From: B73-G16 sp964611295
GTDB lineage: Bacteria; Desulfobacterota; B13-G15
DNA length: 64,000 nt
Assembly: GCA_964611295.1 (NCBI GenBank)
Contig: CAZSWV010000009.1
Coordinates: forward strand, 10,287 to 74,286
Direction of reading: 5' to 3'
Positions 48,355-58,160 of this stretch are shown one piece after another. Numbering within the stretch: position 1 is the stretch's first letter; each line of letters begins with the position of its first letter. The notes below the pieces were generated by a model, which saw only the letters and a program-made list of their open reading frames with translations, did no database searches and had not been told where the DNA came from. The position numbers and the translations under genes were made by a program.

Positions 48355-49788
48355 ATGGCAAGGAAAATACGGGTACTTTACGCCACCTCGGAGGCCTTTC
48401 CCTTTACAGGTACGGGGGGCCTAGCAGAGGTAAGCCGCGCTCTACCCTTGGCCTTGAAGGAATTTGGGGTCGAAGTAGACCTCATCCTACCTTTTTACGA
48501 GGAGGTCTCGAAGAAGGGTATCCCATTACGGCGTCTTTTGGACCTTAGACTGGACTACGGCCCCTTTAAAGAGGCAGAGGTACTGGTTTTCGAAGAAGGC
48601 CCACTTAGGACCTTTTTCATCCACAGACCTGAGTATTACTTCAGACCTTTCCTTTACGGTCCCCCTGGTGATGCTTATCCGGACAATGCCCAAAGGTTTT
48701 CCTTTTTCTGTCAAGCCGTATTGGCCCTCGGCAGAACCTTAGGTTGGCCTTGGGATGTACTGCATTGCCATGATTGGCATACCGCCCTTATACCCGTGCT
48801 TTTGCCTTTGGGTGAAAGACCGCCTGTGCTCTTTACCATCCACAACCACGGATACCAAGGTGCTTTTCCCCTAAAGGTCCTGGAAGAGATGCAACTGCCG
48901 CCTAGGGCAATAGATACCTTGGTCCATGGTGAAGGGGTTAACTTTTTGAAGGGTGCTATCCTCTGTTCTGAGAAGCTCTCGACGGTGAGCCCCTCTTATG
49001 CCCTTGAAATACAAACCCCAGAGATGGGCTTTGGCCTTGACCAGTATCTGAGACAAAGGAGCAAAGACCTCATAGGGATCTTGAACGGCGTGGATTACTC
49101 CCTATGGGATCCAAGGAACGACCCTTATTTGCCCGTAAGGTTCTCCCCTAAAGAGCTCTCCAGAAAATCCCTCCTTAAGCGGGAGCTTATGTCAGAACTC
49201 GGATTTCAGCCTGAGCTCTTCAATAGGCCCCTTTTGGGGATGGTAAGCCGGCTTGTATACGAAAAGGGGATAGAACTTTTGCTGGCAATATTAGAGGTCC
49301 TTTCAAAACTTCAACTACCCTTGGTGGTCCTAGGGGTAGGAGAAAGGAGGTTTGAAGAGGCCCTAGCGAGGGCATCAGAAAGTCTGGGGAACATAAGGGC
49401 TGTTTTGGCCTTTGATGAAACCATGGCCCATAAGGTGATCGCCGGCTCCGACATATACCTTATGCCTTCCCTTTATGAGCCATGTGGTTTAAACCAGATG
49501 GTGGCCCTCCGCTATGGAACCATCCCTGTGGTGAGAAACACAGGGGGCTTAAAGGACACCGTTAAAGGGGTAGACCTCAAGACCTTCAAGGGGACGGGCT
49601 TTAAGTTCTCAGTGCCCAAACCCTGTTATTTCCTTAAGGCCTTGCTTAGGGCCGTAAGGGTTTACGGTCAGAAGAGGATCTGGCGGAGGCTGCAGCTGGA
49701 GGCCATGAAGGAGGACTTCTCTTGGAGACGTCAGGCTTCCCATTACCTTAGGCTGTATGAGGAACTCTGCGCCCTTAACCCCAGGTAA
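48355..49788 (+). CDS. glgA: glycogen synthase (ADP-glucose type, GT5)
   Basis: 477 residues from the ATG at 48355; an in-frame TTG lies four codons upstream. GT5 features: VLYATSEAFPF at the start, HCHDWHTALIPVLL, NGVDYSLWDP, and MPSLYEPCGLNQMVALRYGTIPVVRNTGGLKDTV in two parts. The usual KxGGL ADP-glucose motif reads GTGGL here (residues about 18-22), so the conserved lysine is missing. It elongates glycogen. No glgC is in the window. The 3' end overlaps glgP by 14 bases. Confidence 0.88.
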   Translation: MARKIRVLYATSEAFPFTGTGGLAEVSRALPLALKEFGVEVDLILPFYEEVSKKGIPLRRLLDLRLDYGPFKEAEVLVFEEGPLRTFFIHRPEYYFRPFLYGPPGDAYPDNAQRFSFFCQAVLALGRTLGWPWDVLHCHDWHTALIPVLLPLGERPPVLFTIHNHGYQGAFPLKVLEEMQLPPRAIDTLVHGEGVNFLKGAILCSEKLSTVSPSYALEIQTPEMGFGLDQYLRQRSKDLIGILNGVDYSLWDPRNDPYLPVRFSPKELSRKSLLKRELMSELGFQPELFNRPLLGMVSRLVYEKGIELLLAILEVLSKLQLPLVVLGVGERRFEEALARASESLGNIRAVLAFDETMAHKVIAGSDIYLMPSLYEPCGLNQMVALRYGTIPVVRNTGGLKDTVKGVDLKTFKGTGFKFSVPKPCYFLKALLRAVRVYGQKRIWRRLQLEAMKEDFSWRRQASHYLRLYEELCALNPR

Positions 49789-52333
49789 CGAGAAGTCCCA
49801 GAGCGTAGTGGGTGGGGATGAGGTAAGGGTGATTGGGGGTGACACGGCAAAAATAGCCGAAACTTCCGGTTTCTTGACAGAGTAAAGACACCCCAAAGAC
49901 CCAGAGGTTGTCCTCCTTGCCCAGGAACTCCATGGGCTCTATTTTCCTATCCCTTAAGTTCCCGTCCGGGCCTAGAGGACCGTAATAAAGGTCTACGCTT
50001 ACGTCCTTTGGTTCGAGTTCACCTAGGTCCACATAGGCCTTTACCTTCAGGAACTCCCCGGTCCCCAGCTCCCTTGGGCTTTCCTCTACTACCTTGACCA
50101 CCTTCACTTTCTCCCATGCCCTTGATACCTTCCTGTACCAGGAAGCAAGCTCCTTGGCACCCTTATAACCTTCCTTTGAGAGCGCCAAGGATTGATCATA
50201 TGCCCTGAGGTAACAGTCTTCTACGTATCGCTCTATCATGTAATTGGAGTTGTAAAAGGCCCCAAGGAGCTTAAGGGCTGCTTTCATCTTCTTGACCCAT
50301 TTCCTAGGGATCCCATCTGGACCTCGGTCATAAAACAGGGGGATGACCTCGTTTTCCAAGAGGTCGTACAGCTCCTTTGCCTCCAGCTCCTCACGGTACT
50401 TTGGGTCCACTTCAGAATCCCTCCCCCCAATAGCCCATCCCAGAAGCGGATCATAGGCCTCATCCCACCACCCGTCCAAGGTGCTCAAGTGGAGGGCACC
50501 GTTGAACATGGCCTTCATCCCACTTGTCCCACAGGCCTCAAGGGGTCTAAGGGGGGTATTAAGCCATACATCTGCCCCCTGTACCATGTAGCGGGCCACG
50601 TTCATGTCGTAGTCCTCTATGAAGACCACATACCGTCTGAAAGGCTCAAGCTTCATGATCCCCATAAGCTCTTTCAGTAGCCTCTTTCCCTCGTTGTCGT
50701 TGGGGTGTGCCTTCCCGGCCATTATGATCTGTACAGGCCTTTTAGGGTTTGAAAGGATGCGGGCAAGGCGATCGAGGTCTTTGAATATCAAAAGCGGTCT
50801 CTTATAGGAGACCATCCTCCTAGCCCATACGATGGTCAGGGCCTCGGCGTTCAAGGTCTCGTCTACCATCTCGATCTCCCGGGGGGAGGCCCCTCTCCTT
50901 TTCAATTGTTCCCTTAAGCGCCTGCGGCAGAAGGCCACAAGCCTGCCCCTTCGCCTCTCATGTACACCCCAGAGTTCATCATCTGGTATTTCATCGGCAC
51001 GGCTCCAAACTCTTACGTTGTCAGGGTCTTCAAGCCACTTGGGACCCAGGAACCTGTCGAAGGTCTCGGCCATCTGTCGTGAGACCCAAGAGGGAACGTG
51101 TATGCCATTGGTTATGCACCTTATGGGGACATCCCTTTCTGGAACGTTGGGCCAAAGGGAATGCCACATCTTCTTGGAGACCTCCATGTGGAGTTTGCTT
51201 ACAGCGTTGATGTGTCCGGAAAGTTTCATGGCAAGGACGTTCATGCAAAAAGGTTCGTGTGGGTCCTTGGGGTTCTTGCGGCCCAATCCGAGAAAGGCTT
51301 CCATGGTTATCCCGAGCTGTTCTGCATATGGGGCAAAAAAGCTCACCATGAGGCCTGGATCAAAGAGGTCTATGGCTGCAGGAAGCGACGTATGGGTGGT
51401 AAAGACGTTTGAGGCCATCACTACAAGTAGCGCTTCGTCAAAGCTCAACTTTTTTTCTTCCTTTAGGATCCTGATCCTTTCAAGTCCCGCAAACGCAGAG
51501 TGCCCTTCGTTCATGTGAAGCACTGTGGGTTCGACGCCCAAGAGCTTTAGAGCCCTCATGCCGCCTATCCCCAAAAGCATCTCCTGTAAGAGCCTAAGCC
51601 TTCTATCGTCTGGATACGGGTAATGGGTCACTTGTCGCAAGAAAGGAGGGTTTTGTGGGATATTGGCATCAAGGAGGTAGAGGGATACCCTCCCTACCTT
51701 GGCAAGCCATATTTGGGCGTAGAGCACATCGTGGTCCGTTTCGACCCTTACCAAAAGCGGTTCACCTTCGTCATCCCGCAGGAGCCTTATGGGTAGGTGA
51801 TAAAAATCAAGCTCAGGGATAGTTTCCAGTTGTTCGCCCTCACTTGTGAGCCTTTGCCTGAAGGCCCCATATTGGTAGAGGAGCCCTACACCCACCACTG
51901 GTAGGTTCAGATCACTTGCCGACTTCAGGAAATCACCGGCCAATATCCCTAGACCGCCGAAGTAAAAGGGCATACAATCGGTAATGCCGTACTCAGCAGA
52001 AAAATACGCCACCCTTAAGCCTTCAGGGAGCCCTTTATAGTGGCTGAAGGCAGGATGCTCCATGTAGTCCTTGAAGGCCCTGTAAGTCCTCTCCAAGTCA
52101 GCAAGGAAGGCATCATCTGCCTCAAGCTCCAAGATCCTCTCTTGACTTAACCTTGCCAACAAGAGCACCGGATTGTGATAGGTCTCGTTCCAAAGCTCTT
52201 CTGATATCCTCCTGAAGATCCTCCCTATGTCGAGGTTCCAAGCAAACAGCAGATTATAGGCCAATTCTTCAAGGGGCTTGAGCTTAGGGGGAAGCTTCGG
52301 GACCACTGCAAACACATGGGGTCTCAATTCCAT
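49775..52333 (-). CDS. glgP: alpha-glucan phosphorylase (GT35, short bacterial/archaeal type)
   Basis: 852 residues of the type-B alpha-glucan phosphorylase family. The N-terminal part has ELAYNLLFAWN and VAYFSAEYGITDCMPFYFGGLG. The pyridoxal-phosphate lysine is in ACGTSGMKAMFNGAL. It releases glucose-1-phosphate from glycogen or maltodextrins. It starts 14 bases after bioA and is probably the distal gene of the biotin operon, facing glgA tail to tail. Confidence 0.93.
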   Translation of the reverse strand: MELRPHVFAVVPKLPPKLKPLEELAYNLLFAWNLDIGRIFRRISEELWNETYHNPVLLLARLSQERILELEADDAFLADLERTYRAFKDYMEHPAFSHYKGLPEGLRVAYFSAEYGITDCMPFYFGGLGILAGDFLKSASDLNLPVVGVGLLYQYGAFRQRLTSEGEQLETIPELDFYHLPIRLLRDDEGEPLLVRVETDHDVLYAQIWLAKVGRVSLYLLDANIPQNPPFLRQVTHYPYPDDRRLRLLQEMLLGIGGMRALKLLGVEPTVLHMNEGHSAFAGLERIRILKEEKKLSFDEALLVVMASNVFTTHTSLPAAIDLFDPGLMVSFFAPYAEQLGITMEAFLGLGRKNPKDPHEPFCMNVLAMKLSGHINAVSKLHMEVSKKMWHSLWPNVPERDVPIRCITNGIHVPSWVSRQMAETFDRFLGPKWLEDPDNVRVWSRADEIPDDELWGVHERRRGRLVAFCRRRLREQLKRRGASPREIEMVDETLNAEALTIVWARRMVSYKRPLLIFKDLDRLARILSNPKRPVQIIMAGKAHPNDNEGKRLLKELMGIMKLEPFRRYVVFIEDYDMNVARYMVQGADVWLNTPLRPLEACGTSGMKAMFNGALHLSTLDGWWDEAYDPLLGWAIGGRDSEVDPKYREELEAKELYDLLENEVIPLFYDRGPDGIPRKWVKKMKAALKLLGAFYNSNYMIERYVEDCYLRAYDQSLALSKEGYKGAKELASWYRKVSRAWEKVKVVKVVEESPRELGTGEFLKVKAYVDLGELEPKDVSVDLYYGPLGPDGNLRDRKIEPMEFLGKEDNLWVFGVSLLCQETGSFGYFCRVTPNHPYLIPTHYALGLLVTWG

Positions 52334-52347
52334 ATTACCGACCTCCT

Positions 52348-53700
52348 TTACCTTTCGGTCACCTCCTTTATGGCCTCATACACAGCCTCGACCAATAGGC
52401 TCAATTCCCATTCGCCTATGGCCAAAGGAGGCATGAGGACTATCACGTCCCCTAAAGGCCTTATTATAACCCCTCGCTTCCTCGCGGCAAGGACGACCTT
52501 TTGTCCTATTTTTTCTTCCGGTGAAAAAGGCGCCTTTTTGTCGCGGTCCTTCACAAGTTCTATACCCACCATGAAGCCCTTCTGCCTTATATCGCCGACG
52601 GCCTCAAGGTTCCAAAATTTCTCGAGCTCCTTCTTAAGTAAATCGACCTTATGTGACATCTTCTCAAGGGTCCTTTCCTTCTCAAAGACCTCCAGGTTCC
52701 CTAGGGCAGCAGCACAGGCCAAAGGGTTTGCCGTGTAGGTGTGTCCGTGGAAAAAGGCCTTAAATTCATGGTATTCCCCTAAAAAGGCCTCAAAGACCTC
52801 TTCAGTACAAAGGGTAGCTGCAAGCGGAAGGTAGCCTCCGGTTAGGCCTTTGGAAACTGCCATTAAGTCAGGGGTCACACCCTCATGTTGACATGCGAAC
52901 ATCTTTCCGGTCCTTCCAAAACCAGTGGCCACTTCGTCGGCGATGAACAACACCCCGTAATGTCTACAAAGCTCCCATACACGTCTGAGATACCCAGGGG
53001 GTTGGACTATCATCCCCGCAGCGCCTTGTACGAGAGGCTCAATTATAAGGGCCGCGCACTCGTAATGGTGCTTCTTCAGGACCTCCTCGAGTTCTTTGAG
53101 ACATTCCATGCCACAACCTGGGAAGGTCTTCCTCAGATGACACCTGTAGCAATAGGGGGCATGTACCCTTAAGGAGGGAAAGAGCAAGGGTCTGAAGGCC
53201 TCTGTATAAAGGGGAATACCACTTACACTCATGGCTCCGATGGTGTCGCCGTGATATGCGTTGACAAAAGAGATGAATTTCTTGCGACCGCTCTCCCCCT
53301 TCAGCTGCCAATAGCGAAAGGCCATTTTCAGGGCCACTTCTACAGCGGTGGCTCCGTTGTCAGAATAAAAGACCTTCTTGAGTCCAGAAGGCGCTATCTC
53401 CACCAAGCGCTTGGCAAGCTCTGCCCCCGGAGGATGCGTTAGACCTAAGAAGGTGCTGTGGGCGATCTTTTCAAGCTGTTCCTTTATGGCCCTATCGATC
53501 AAAGGGTGCCTATGACCATGTACGTTGCACCACAAGGAGGAGACCCCATCTATATAACGCCTCCCGTAGATGTCTATCAAGTAGACCCCTTCACCCCTTT
53601 CGATCACAAGTGGGTCCGATTCAAGCCAATCCTTCATCTGAGTGAAGGGATGCCACACATAGGTCTTGTCCCATTCTTTGAACCTCTCCTTTAACCCCAT
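52348..53700 (-). CDS. bioA: adenosylmethionine-8-amino-7-oxononanoate aminotransferase
   Basis: 450 residues from the ATG at 53700 with GGAGG six bases upstream; the TTG-initiated extension to 53715 contains that site. KTYVWHPFTQMKDW is the BioA opening, DGVSSLWCNVHGH and YSDNGATAVEVALKMA follow. FIADEVATGFGRTG and the lysine region AVSKGLTGGYLPL bind PLP. It makes diaminopelargonate in biotin synthesis. Confidence 0.95.
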   Translation of the reverse strand: MGLKERFKEWDKTYVWHPFTQMKDWLESDPLVIERGEGVYLIDIYGRRYIDGVSSLWCNVHGHRHPLIDRAIKEQLEKIAHSTFLGLTHPPGAELAKRLVEIAPSGLKKVFYSDNGATAVEVALKMAFRYWQLKGESGRKKFISFVNAYHGDTIGAMSVSGIPLYTEAFRPLLFPSLRVHAPYCYRCHLRKTFPGCGMECLKELEEVLKKHHYECAALIIEPLVQGAAGMIVQPPGYLRRVWELCRHYGVLFIADEVATGFGRTGKMFACQHEGVTPDLMAVSKGLTGGYLPLAATLCTEEVFEAFLGEYHEFKAFFHGHTYTANPLACAAALGNLEVFEKERTLEKMSHKVDLLKKELEKFWNLEAVGDIRQKGFMVGIELVKDRDKKAPFSPEEKIGQKVVLAARKRGVIIRPLGDVIVLMPPLAIGEWELSLLVEAVYEAIKEVTER

Positions 53701-53711
53701 CCCTGACCTCC

Positions 53712-54881
53712 TCAAAGGACCCCCAACTCCCTTCCAACCTCCTCCAGGGCCCCAAGGGCATAGCGGATGTCCTGCTCGGTATGGAGGGCACTTATGGAAA
53801 ACCTAAGCCTTGAAGTCCCCTCAGGGACAGTCGGCGGTCTGATCCCCTGTACGTATACGCCTTTTTCCAAAAGCCTCCTCGAAAACTCCATGGTCAAATT
53901 GTCATCCCCTATCACAAGGGGCACAATGGGCGTGTCCCCGAGGACCTCAAACCCCAAACGCTTCACCCCTTCACGGAACATGCGCGTGTTTTCCCATAGC
54001 CTCTCACGCCTCCACCCCTCTTCCCTTAGGATCCTCAGGGCCCCAAGCAGTATCCCTACAAGGGGGGGAGGAAGGGAAGTGGTGTACATGAAGGTCCTCG
54101 CTTTGTTGATCAAATAGTCTATAAGTATCCTTTCCCCTGCTACAAAGGCCCCCATCACCCCAAGGGCCTTCCCCATGGTCCCCATTTGGACCTCTACCTG
54201 CCCCAAGAGCCCGAAGTATTCGGCTGTACCCCTTCCTTCCTTGCCGAGCACGCCCGTTGCATGGGCATCATCCACAACCAAAAAGGCCCCGTAACGGTCT
54301 GAAAGCTCCCTTAATTCCCTCAAAGGGGCTATGTCACCCTCCATGCTGAAGACACCGTCGGTCACGATAAGTTTCCTCCTGTGCTTTGAGCGTTTGAGGA
54401 GGTCCTCCAGATGGTCCATATCTCGGTGTTTGTAAACCCATACCTCCGCCCGCGAAAGCCTTGAGCCGTCGATGATGGAGGCATGGTTGTATTGGTCGCT
54501 TAGGATCAAGTCCCCCTCGGCCACAAGGCTCGTCAAGATGGCTATGTTTGCCATATATCCCGTGGGGAAAAGAAGGGCGGCCTCTGTACCCTTGAACTCA
54601 GCTAGCCTTTCCTCCAACTCCTTGTGGATGAGGAGGCTGCCAGCTATCGAACGCGAAGAAGGTGCCCCAACGCCCCATTCCTCTATAGCACGGCTTGCCT
54701 CTTCTTTGAGCAAAAGGGCCTGGGATATCCCCAAATAGTCGTTGGAACAAAAAAGCAAGACCTCTTTCCCTTCAACCCTTACCCGGTTAGAAAGCCTTGA
54801 AGCGATCCACTTAAGTTCCCTCAGCCGCCCGCGTCCCCTAAGGACCTCTAGATCCTCCTGCAGGAAAGAAAGCCTACCCAT
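53712..54881 (-). CDS. bioF: 8-amino-7-oxononanoate synthase
   Basis: 389 residues from the ATG at 54881, preceded by GAGGTGG. Alpha-oxoamine synthase features: FCSNDYLGIS, LFPTGYMANIA, VVDDAHATGVLGKEGRG, and the PLP lysine in MGTMGKALGVMGAFVAG. It condenses pimeloyl thioester with alanine. The start overlaps the bioB stop by eight bases. Close relatives (Kbl) exist, but the biotin neighbours settle the call. Confidence 0.95.
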   Translation of the reverse strand: MGRLSFLQEDLEVLRGRGRLRELKWIASRLSNRVRVEGKEVLLFCSNDYLGISQALLLKEEASRAIEEWGVGAPSSRSIAGSLLIHKELEERLAEFKGTEAALLFPTGYMANIAILTSLVAEGDLILSDQYNHASIIDGSRLSRAEVWVYKHRDMDHLEDLLKRSKHRRKLIVTDGVFSMEGDIAPLRELRELSDRYGAFLVVDDAHATGVLGKEGRGTAEYFGLLGQVEVQMGTMGKALGVMGAFVAGERILIDYLINKARTFMYTTSLPPPLVGILLGALRILREEGWRRERLWENTRMFREGVKRLGFEVLGDTPIVPLVIGDDNLTMEFSRRLLEKGVYVQGIRPPTVPEGTSRLRFSISALHTEQDIRYALGALEEVGRELGVL

Positions 54882-55791
54882 TTTCCACCTCAAGCCCAAG
54901 GTCCTCCAGCATCCTCAGATCCTCTCTCCAATCCCTTCCCTTGGTGGTAAGGTAGTCACCTACCATCAGGCCGTTGGCCCCGGCCAGGAAGACCAAGGGA
55001 TGAAGGTCCCTTAGGGCATAAAGCCTTCCGCCGCATATCCTTATCTCCCTGTCAGGAAGGACAAACCTAAAGAGGGCCACCGACCTCAAGGCCTCAAGAG
55101 GCGTTATCCCTTGTGCCCCTTCGTACTTTGTCCCCTTTATAGGATGAAGGAAGTTTAAGGCCACCGACTGGACCCCAAGCTCCTTAAGGGTCAAAGCCAG
55201 CTCCCAACGTTCTTCCCTGCCCTCTCCTAACCCCAATATCCCACCGGAACAGACCTCAAGCCCGGCCTCTTTGACAGCTGCGATGGTCTCAAATTTCTCC
55301 TCCATAGTGTGGGTGGTACACACCCTCGGGAAAAAAGAAGGGGCCGCCTCGAGGTTATGGTGATAACGGGAAAGACCGGCCTCCTTTAACCTTATGGCCT
55401 CCTTGTACCCCAAAAACCCAAGGGAGGCACATACCTTAAGCCCCGTCCGCTCACGGACAAGCTCAACCGCCCGAAGGACCCTGTCCAGCTCACCTTGCGA
55501 AAGCCTCCTTCCACTTGTCACTATCGAAAACCTCCCTACACCCATGGCCTTCGCCCTTTCAGCCGCTTTGAGGACCTCCTCAGGAGGCAAAAGCCCATAC
55601 ACCGAAACCTCCGCCCTGTTGTGCCGCGACTGCGCACAAAAGGCACAATCTTCAGGACAAAGCCCCGACTTGGCATTCACAATGGCACAAAGCCCTATAC
55701 GCTTGCCAAAATACCTCTCCCGCAAAGAAGAAGCCTCAAAAAACACCTTCCCCAAACTTTCCTCAAAAACCCAACGATAACCCCCTTCCAT
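54874..55791 (-). CDS. bioB: biotin synthase
   Basis: 305 residues from the ATG at 55791, with AAAAGGAG six bases upstream. The radical SAM motif is CPEDCAFCAQS (CxxxCxxC). Further blocks are YHHNLEAAPSFF, CSGGILGLGE, NFLHPIKGT and the C-terminal FLAGANGLMVGDYLT. It inserts sulfur into dethiobiotin, consuming its own auxiliary Fe-S cluster. It leads the bioB-bioF-bioA unit; bioD and the pimeloyl genes are not here. Confidence 0.95.
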   Translation of the reverse strand: MEGGYRWVFEESLGKVFFEASSLRERYFGKRIGLCAIVNAKSGLCPEDCAFCAQSRHNRAEVSVYGLLPPEEVLKAAERAKAMGVGRFSIVTSGRRLSQGELDRVLRAVELVRERTGLKVCASLGFLGYKEAIRLKEAGLSRYHHNLEAAPSFFPRVCTTHTMEEKFETIAAVKEAGLEVCSGGILGLGEGREERWELALTLKELGVQSVALNFLHPIKGTKYEGAQGITPLEALRSVALFRFVLPDREIRICGGRLYALRDLHPLVFLAGANGLMVGDYLTTKGRDWREDLRMLEDLGLEVENG

Positions 55792-55873
55792 TGTCAACTC
55801 CTTTTAAGGCCGAAGAGTTTACTATTTTGCTTTGGGTTTGTAAAGGGTGTAGGATGTTTTGGTGGAGGTGGGT

Positions 55874-57148
55874 ATGGGTTCGGAGGTCTTGTTTTTGGAG
55901 TCTTTGCGCTATATGCCAGGAGGGGTGAACAGTCCGGTGAGGGCTTTTAGGGCTGTGGGAGGGGTGCCGGTTTTCATTTCTAGGGGCAAAGGTTCTAGGG
56001 TGTGGGATGTGGAAGGTAGGGAGTATATCGATTATGTGGGTTCGTGGGGGCCTCTGATCTTGGGGCATGCCCATCCTAGGGTAGTGGAGGTCTTGAGGGA
56101 GCAAGCGCTTTTAGGGACGAGTTTTGGGGCCCCAACCCAGTGGGAGCTTGAGCTGTGTAAGTTGTTAGTGGAGGCCCTTCCCTCGGTGGAGAAGGTGAGG
56201 CTCACCAATTCGGGGACCGAGGCCACCATGTCGGCCATAAGGCTTGCAAGGGCCTACACCAAGAGGAAGAAGGTCTTGAAGTTCGAGGGGTGTTATCATG
56301 GTCATGTGGATGGCCTTTTGGTGAAGGCCGGTTCAGGGGCCCTGACCTTTGGGGTACCTGACAGTCCTGGTGTCCCTGAGGAGTATGCAGGTTTGACGCT
56401 TGTCGTACCTTATAACGACCTTGGGGCAGTAGAGGGGGCCTTTCAGAGGCATAAGGGTGAAATTGCCTGCGTGATAGTAGAGCCTGTTGCCGGCAATATG
56501 GGCGTTGTATTGCCGGAAAAGGGGTTCCTTGAGGGCCTAAGGGAGATCTGTTCCCGTGAAGGCGCCCTTTTGATCTTCGATGAAGTCATAACCGGCTTCA
56601 GGCTCAGTTGGTCTGGAGCCCAAGGGCTCTTCGGGGTGATGCCTGACCTTACCTGTTTGGGCAAAATCATAGGTGGGGGCTTGCCCATAGGGGCCTTTGG
56701 TGGTAGGGCTGAGGTGATGGACCTCCTTTCGCCTTCTGGTCCTGTCTATCAAGCAGGAACCCTTTCTGGGAACCCCTTATCAGTAAGGGCAGGCCTTGAG
56801 ACCCTGAAGGTCTTAGGGGAAAGCATGCCCTATGGTGACCTAGAGGCCTTGGGGAAGAACCTTGCCTTGGGCTTACTCGAGCTGTTCTCTGAGAAAGGGA
56901 TCCCGGTAACGGTTAATCAGATAGGTTCTATGCTCACGGTCTTCTTCACGGAGGGACCGGTGAAGGACTTCGATTCGGCAAGGAAAAGCGATACAAGGCT
57001 TTTTAGCGCCTTCTTCCACGCCATACTTAAAAGGGGCCTCTACATACCGCCTTCTCAATTCGAATCCTGGTTCCTATCCTTGGCCCACACAGAAAGCGAC
57101 ATCTACATGACCTTAGATCGGATAAGGGATGCCTTGAAAGAATTATGA
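55874..57148 (+). CDS. hemL: glutamate-1-semialdehyde 2,1-aminomutase
   Basis: 424 residues from the ATG at 55874 with GGAGG five bases upstream; the longer frame begins at a TTG at 55859. MPGGVNSPVRAF is the HemL opening, then SGTEATMSAIRLARA, FDEVITGFRLSWSGAQ and the PLP lysine in CLGKIIGGGLPIGAFGG. It makes 5-aminolevulinate for tetrapyrroles, including the corrinoid used by AcsCD. It ends two bases before the convergent HD-GYP gene. Confidence 0.95.
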   Translation: MGSEVLFLESLRYMPGGVNSPVRAFRAVGGVPVFISRGKGSRVWDVEGREYIDYVGSWGPLILGHAHPRVVEVLREQALLGTSFGAPTQWELELCKLLVEALPSVEKVRLTNSGTEATMSAIRLARAYTKRKKVLKFEGCYHGHVDGLLVKAGSGALTFGVPDSPGVPEEYAGLTLVVPYNDLGAVEGAFQRHKGEIACVIVEPVAGNMGVVLPEKGFLEGLREICSREGALLIFDEVITGFRLSWSGAQGLFGVMPDLTCLGKIIGGGLPIGAFGGRAEVMDLLSPSGPVYQAGTLSGNPLSVRAGLETLKVLGESMPYGDLEALGKNLALGLLELFSEKGIPVTVNQIGSMLTVFFTEGPVKDFDSARKSDTRLFSAFFHAILKRGLYIPPSQFESWFLSLAHTESDIYMTLDRIRDALKEL

Positions 57149-57150
57149 CC

Positions 57151-58116
57151 TCATTTCTTCAGGAGTTTATTGTAGTACTCGGGGCCTAGAAAGGTCACAA
57201 AGGCCTTGAAGAGTTCGCGGTCAAATTTATGTATCATACCCTCTTTCATGAAAAGCAGGGCCTTGAAAGGAGGAAGGGCTTCCCTATAAGGGCGTATCCC
57301 ACATAAGGCCTCGAAGACATCGCAGATCTTGACCATCATGGAGTAGGGATGGATCTCCTCGCCAAAGAGCCTCAAGGGGTAACCCGTCCCATCCTTTGAC
57401 TCATGGTGCTCCAGGGCCATTCTCACGACTTCCTCTGGAAGCCCTTTCGCCTGGGACTTGAGAAGTTCCTTCCCCCAAAGGGGATGCCTTTTCACCTCGG
57501 TCCATTCGTAGGGGTCAAGCCTACCGGGTTTCTTTAGGATCTGGGGATCGAGCTTGGTCTTGCCGAGGTCATGGAAAAGGGCCCCCAAAGAGACCTTCTC
57601 TACCTCGGATTTTTCCATTCCGAGGAACAAGGCAAGGCCTGTGGCCAAGAAAAAGACGTTGTTGCTGTGGACCTGGTTGAGGAAGTCATGGGACATGTTC
57701 CTTATGACCAAATGGAGGAGGTCGGGTTGCTCCCTGAGGTGTTTCAGGCATTCGCCTACAAAGTCCTTGGCTAATCTCACTACTTCTTCACTTAGGTCCT
57801 CTATGATCCGCTCTGTCACGAACTCTGAGACCCCATAGATCAGCTTGGCTTTTTCCTCCTGTTGGGCATTGGACCTCAGGGTCTCCTCCATCTGGTTGTA
57901 GAGGTGAAGCAGATAGGCGTTTCTCGCCTCGGCCCTTAGGTATATGGACTTGACGCCTACCTCCTTCCACCTGTTTATCCTTTCCGGGGTGAGGGGTATG
58001 TCCTTTTTGCGGAGGAGTACGAACCGATCACCTACCTTGAGGTAAAAGTCCTCCTCTAACAAGGGATGGTCAGGCAACAACAAGGCTATATTGAGCGGTA
58101 AAAAGCGCTCTTTCAC
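57151..58116 (-). CDS. HD-GYP domain protein (probable cyclic-di-GMP phosphodiesterase)
   Basis: 321 residues. An N-terminal region of about 130 residues (LKVGDRFVLLRKKDIPLTPERI, PilZ-adaptor-like DUF3391 flavour) precedes the HD-GYP domain. The catalytic HD is 182-183 in LFHDLGKTKLDPQ, and HHESKDGTGYP (237-247) matches the HHExxDGxGYP signature exactly, so activity against cyclic-di-GMP is plausible. No membrane segment is seen. It is followed tail to tail by hemL. Confidence 0.88.
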   Translation of the reverse strand: MKERFLPLNIALLLPDHPLLEEDFYLKVGDRFVLLRKKDIPLTPERINRWKEVGVKSIYLRAEARNAYLLHLYNQMEETLRSNAQQEEKAKLIYGVSEFVTERIIEDLSEEVVRLAKDFVGECLKHLREQPDLLHLVIRNMSHDFLNQVHSNNVFFLATGLALFLGMEKSEVEKVSLGALFHDLGKTKLDPQILKKPGRLDPYEWTEVKRHPLWGKELLKSQAKGLPEEVVRMALEHHESKDGTGYPLRLFGEEIHPYSMMVKICDVFEALCGIRPYREALPPFKALLFMKEGMIHKFDRELFKAFVTFLGPEYYNKLLKK

Positions 58117-58160
58117 TTCTGTTAATTTTCCTCATTTGTTAGGCCTTTTCAACCATCTGG

